A stretch of DNA of 64,000 nucleotides from Pyronema omphalodes (Eukaryota; Ascomycota; Pezizomycetes; Pezizales; Pyronemataceae). The stretch is taken from NCBI GenBank assembly GCA_024516155.1, contig JAJJXM010000005.1, positions 682,001-746,000 of the forward strand. The letters are read 5' to 3'. This document shows positions 60,099-64,000 of this stretch, piece by piece; the stretch's first letter is position 1, and each line of letters begins with the position of its first letter. Made by a program: the position numbers and the translations under genes. Below the pieces are notes generated by a model. The model ran no database searches and was not told the DNA's origin. It saw only the letters and a program-made list of their open reading frames with translations.

Positions 60099-61131
60099 CA
60101 AAAAAAATGTCAGACTAAATCCAACTCGTGACGAACTAGCCGATTGATAGCGAATCTGGCTAGCAGAAAACGATGTTGTTTAATCTCCCCGGTTATCGGT
60201 TTTATGTGAGATATATACGTCATCTTCCCTTCCATCGATGGTGGATCGAGTCGATCTTGTGTATTTCCACTCAGCCTGTGCGCATACAGGATAAAATACC
60301 CTGCCCCCATATATATACGTTTAGAATTTCAATCGTACTAAATGAAAAAGCTGAATACTGTCATGAGACAGAAACCCATCCCTTCCCACTTAACATTGAA
60401 TGAAGCTCTAGATGTAGGGAGATTGCGTGTGCATCATAATGGATAGATTGATATAATAGTAATTGTCGAAGTAGACTGTACCACAGAGGCGAGACCTCTA
60501 TTGAAAATATCCAGGTGCGCCATCCTGCGTAGCTTCGTGTCTTCTTCTTGAAATCTACTCCAGTTCTGCTTGCTCTTATTTAGAGGGCGTCGTCCAGGAG
60601 TGGTATGCTTGCTTGACATGACTGAAATTTTCCGTTGTTCAGGTGCTGTATGTATGTATGATGGTGCAAGCTTGTGATGCAAGGAAATGGAAACTCACTA
60701 TCGCCCCGTTATTCTGGCAGCATGAAAACCCAATGCCACACCGATTATTCAGCGCCCTGGCTATTTTCTCGTGCCTTGTTTCCTAAATTTTCTGTGGTAG
60801 TAAATGGTAGAGGTTAATCAAACATTGCATTTCATGTACAACATCTTACATCATCCCTATATGTCTAACAGTACAATATGTACTGCAACGTCCTATATAG
60901 CCAACAAGTAGCAACCCTATTATAAGGAATGTATTAAAAAAAAAGAAAAATGCAATGCAACGGACAAATCAAAAACATAGCAACACATGCCGATTGTGGA
61001 TATTGCAGTAAAGAGACATTTTGAACGAACCTTAACGCCAAAGCAACTTTTACAAGATCATTCCATGATCTTTTTTTAACCATTAAACCAAGCAAGCCAA
61101 TGTTGTACATAACCCCTTTTCCTCCAATTCA
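60099..61131. other. Intergenic DNA before the Zn2Cys6 gene
   Basis: Contains the 3' flank of the Zn2Cys6 gene. A minus-strand frame beginning with ATG at about 60619 (MSSKHTTPGRRPLNKSKQNW...) is open for about 60 codons, without recognisable motif. No other feature supported. Confidence 0.4.
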
Positions 61132-63295
61132 TTATAACGACATATCCTCTGCACTGCTCCAATCAAAGGTAGCGTTTTCAAGAGGTGTCGGTAGAAGCGA
61201 AGAACGGGGTTCTGTGTCAAGTGTAGGCTGTTTATGAGGCATGTAGTCGAGGTTTTGAATTGTAGCCTCCGGAAGCTGTGATGAGGATTCACCGGGTGCA
61301 AGTGCTGTGTTCAAATAATCGAAATTGCTAAAGGCCGCCATATCAAGACCCGGTTCGTTAAAAGCATTAATCAACTCATCCAGCCCTGTCAGAAGTTGCT
61401 CAGCGTCGAAATCCGACTGATCCCCAACCATCGACTGCAATTGTTGAGCCTCGGAACTGTCCAAAACTGAATTCGGAGTGAGAGGAAAGTCCGAAAAAGA
61501 AAATTCCTGCTGCTTGATCTCAGGACTTTCTGGTTCTGATTCTTCGGACTTAAGGTCTACATCAATTGGCGCCGCTTTGGCTTCGTGTGTGAAGATGTTA
61601 TCATATTCGTTCACCGACGAAGCCCACATGTAACTGACAAGATCCAGTGCATCGTTGGCCTCGGTAGACTCTGGATTACTAGCAGGATCCAGTGAACTAC
61701 TAGAAATAAAGTCTAGCACCTCCTTCGAGGCAGTGGATTCAATCTCTTCCATGATCGAGTCAACATTAAGTTCCTGGTTCTCGCTTTGCAAGTCGACTGG
61801 AGCTGTTGAGGAAGGATTAGGTTCCTGGCGAACATCGGTCGGCACATCATTGGTCTGTACATCCTGTATCGCCACCGAGTCTTTTTGGTGAACTGCTGGT
61901 GGAGATTGTGCGGCATCCAATTTTTGGCCAATCGAAGACGAATCAGATTGCTCGGGCTGAGTAATCCTTGTCGGTATTGGTAATTCTGGGGTATATGGTG
62001 GCGTCCGGGGCAACACAGTTGAAGGAATTTGTGTTCCAATGGTTGGTTGTGGTATTTTTTCCGATGGGGTCGCTGGAACGTCTGCAGAAATCGGCGTAAC
62101 GACAGAAGGTGTTGCTGAGGATTGAAGCCGTAAGTTTGATCCAGGTGTGGACGGTGTGTGAAGTCGTGGTCTCTCATCTGCTTTAGCAACCGAAGTATCC
62201 AAATCGCTATCGTCGTCGATTACAATACAACCATGTAAATTATTGATTAGAGGCTCAAAGTGACTGGGGCCAGGAGGAGCCCAGTTTTGTTCGTTAGGAC
62301 GTCCAGGGTTGCAATATCCTATGTTAACCCCATTTTGGTGTGGATGTTGTAAATTGGGCCCCAAAGGAGGTTGTTGAAGTGGTTGCGGGTGAGATTGCAT
62401 GAGAGATTGTGGGAGAGGCTGAAGTTGACTCCTCTGCGCGGTCATCTGTGCGCGAAGTTCTTGATATTTGCTAACTTCTGCCTGGCGCTTCTTTGTCTTC
62501 GGGGTAGGCTGGTTGCTACGCCTATACTTTCCAGGAGGCGTATCCGGATAGACGCAATCGCGTTGCGATCTTTCGCAAAAAGTACATGGTGTACCCGTGC
62601 TACACTTTTTCTTACTCTTATGGCAATTCGCTAATCAATTATCAGCATGAATCGTATAGTCACATTGCAAAGAACAACATACTACATGCAACAATCCTCT
62701 TACGCTTCCCGGTTGTATTCAATGCCGCCGGCTGCGCTCCCGTTGGAGCAGGTACATTCCTGCGGAATGATGTCGGAGCTACTCCAACATGTGCAGATAT
62801 AGCAGGATTGACTGTGGGTCTAGGAGGTGTCGGATACCCCAGATTTTCGGTCGTATATGTCGCTACTGTCGAAGTGTCGGGAATCGAAATATTCGGTACG
62901 ACATTCCTAGAGCTCGGAAGAACTGGTATGATGGTCCTAGGAGTAGTATTTGCTTCTGTACTCTGGTTTGCAGGTTGTGACACAATAATAGGCGCAGGTG
63001 CAACAAACACAGGCGCAGGTACAGACTCAGCCGTGGGTACAGATACAGGTGAAGGAGCAGACACGGGCGTAGGAGCAGCCACAAGTGGAGGGGGGGTTGT
63101 TGCTGGCGTAGGAAGGTATAACTTCTTAGGCGGGGGTGGGGAAGGATCAAATAGACTGTCCAAATATGAGTCGTTCTGAGGGAATGTCTCTGGGCGTCCT
63201 GTTCCACTGGCAGAAGGGTTGGTATGGTTGCTCGAGGAACACGGTTCTTGTTGCTCGGCCGACTTCTTCGCAGGTGTAGGTAAAATCAGCGACAT
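61132..63295 (-). CDS. Zn(II)2Cys6 transcription factor with internal zinc cluster
   Basis: Fungal binuclear-cluster regulator, specific target unknown. Exons 63295-62683 and 62630-61132 join across a 52-nt intron to 703 residues. The intron splits the cluster right after its first Cys: C204-x2-C207-x6-C214-x5-C220-x2-C223-x6-C230, preceded by GKRKRIVA and followed by the basic PPGKYRRSNQPTPKTKKRQA. Residues 1-200 are Pro/Ser/Thr/Val-rich and disordered. Residues ~267-330 are Gln/Pro-rich. IVIDDDSD at about 340-347 fits a SUMO-interacting motif. The C-terminal third is acidic with hydrophobic clusters (FSFSDFPLTPNSVLDS, LLTGLDELINAFNEPGLDMA), like activation domains. I see no fungal_trans middle-homology domain. 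Start: the first in-frame ATG (63295), MSLILPTPAKK. A TTG three codons upstream is in frame but not needed. Confidence 0.88.
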
Positions 63296-64000
63296 TTTCG
63301 ACAACTGGGAGATATCGCTCTACTGAGGATTAGAAAGACTGGATGGCATAACCGAAGCTTGGTGAGCAAAGCGAAAGTTGTCGTGGTTGATTGGTCCGGT
63401 CTATGATCAGTCTATGATCAGTGTCGTCGTGGAAAAACTTATGGAGAGCCCTACGCGCTAGTTACTGACAGAGTAAGCGTCGTTATTGAAACTTGACGGC
63501 AGGCGAGCAACGTCAGCAGGGTATATCCTGGCTCTTATACAGGGTTTGAGTGCTAGACAAGGATGGTGGCTTAATGTGAGCTAGTGACTGCGCATTTCAA
63601 GCTCACGTGATAGTAACGCGCTCACCATTGAGGCTCATCATCTTGATCATCTTATCTAGGGCTCAAGAATGACAGAACCTGATTATGTCATCATTGAAGT
63701 AACGAAGACTATCTGAGGCAATCAACTGTTCATCACTCATAGATTAACGAAGAGATTCCCAGCACATTATCCTTTGGCACATGGGTCCTACAATCATCAT
63801 CATGAACAGACAGTCTCATCAGTTTTGTTGCCTGGATTATTCAGAATTAAGCTTTCTGAACAAGGTTATTTTCGCTAATAATATTACAGTTCTTAGCATC
63901 GTGTGTAGATTACACAGACATGCACTTTCCAGTCAGCCCTACAAATGCCTCGTTCCTCAAACTATCTTTGTTTGTTGACTATTTCGACGGGCTCCCGGTT
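63296..64000. promoter_or_regulatory. Upstream region of the Zn2Cys6 gene
   Basis: About 700 bp to the window edge, presumably holding the promoter of the minus-strand regulator. A GGTCTATGATCAGTCTATGATCAGTG direct repeat (GTCTATGATCA twice, 63399-63420) is the only local structure seen. No gene recognised. Confidence 0.4.

Noticed and set aside
1..64000. rRNA genes, CRISPR arrays, viral or retrotransposon coding regions
   Set aside because: No rRNA-like sequence, no spaced direct-repeat array, and no reverse transcriptase, integrase or capsid motifs were seen in any frame.

Overview
The window is nuclear DNA of a filamentous ascomycete (Pezizomycotina). The evidence is a set of intron-bearing housekeeping genes (URM1, CBP80, MMM1, TOM7, an FLX1-type carrier, TUP1/RcoA, a derlin), short introns (mostly 50-75 nt) with GT...AG ends, fungal-type C2H2 and Zn2Cys6 transcription factors, and large AT-rich, microsatellite-rich intergenic tracts. 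I cannot place it more finely from sequence alone. All exon models below were assembled by hand from the six reading frames and checked for phase. They are predictions without RNA evidence.

Layout. 0-7.4 kb is a compact block: URM1 (-) and CBP80 (+) are divergent, CBP80 is convergent with MMM1 (-), MMM1 is divergent from TOM7 (+), and an FLX1-type mitochondrial carrier (+) follows. Three of these five genes encode mitochondrial outer-membrane, contact-site or inner-membrane proteins. 7.4-12.5 kb has no convincing gene; it holds a hAT-like non-autonomous element (10437-11211) and a GC-rich inverted-repeat block near 9.6 kb. 12.5-20.2 kb is an old segmental duplication. Each copy carries one gene of an unrecognised family (13138-14198 and 17786-19047, both -) plus a decayed gene upstream of it. 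20.8-21.9 kb is a short-chain dehydrogenase. 22-27.4 kb is promoter or leader DNA with two 8-bp satellites, followed by the TUP1 co-repressor at 27.5-30 kb. 30-39.6 kb is a gene desert with a small palindromic element at 33.3 kb. A four-finger C2H2 regulator with a glutamine-rich N-terminus (-) lies at 39.7-42.0 kb. 42-57 kb is a second desert with at most one small gene near 48.1 kb. A hypothetical two-exon gene (-) and a derlin (+) form a divergent pair at 57-59 kb. A tRNA-like sequence and a perfect hairpin lie near 60 kb, and a Zn2Cys6 regulator (-) ends the window at 61.1-63.3 kb.

Functional threads. The left block serves tRNA thiolation/urmylation, mRNA cap binding and mitochondrial biogenesis. 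The rest is dominated by transcription regulators (TUP1, the C2H2 protein, the Zn2Cys6 protein), each set in long, low-complexity flanks with long G or C tracts. The most novel-looking material is the duplicated unknown gene pair and its decayed companion gene.
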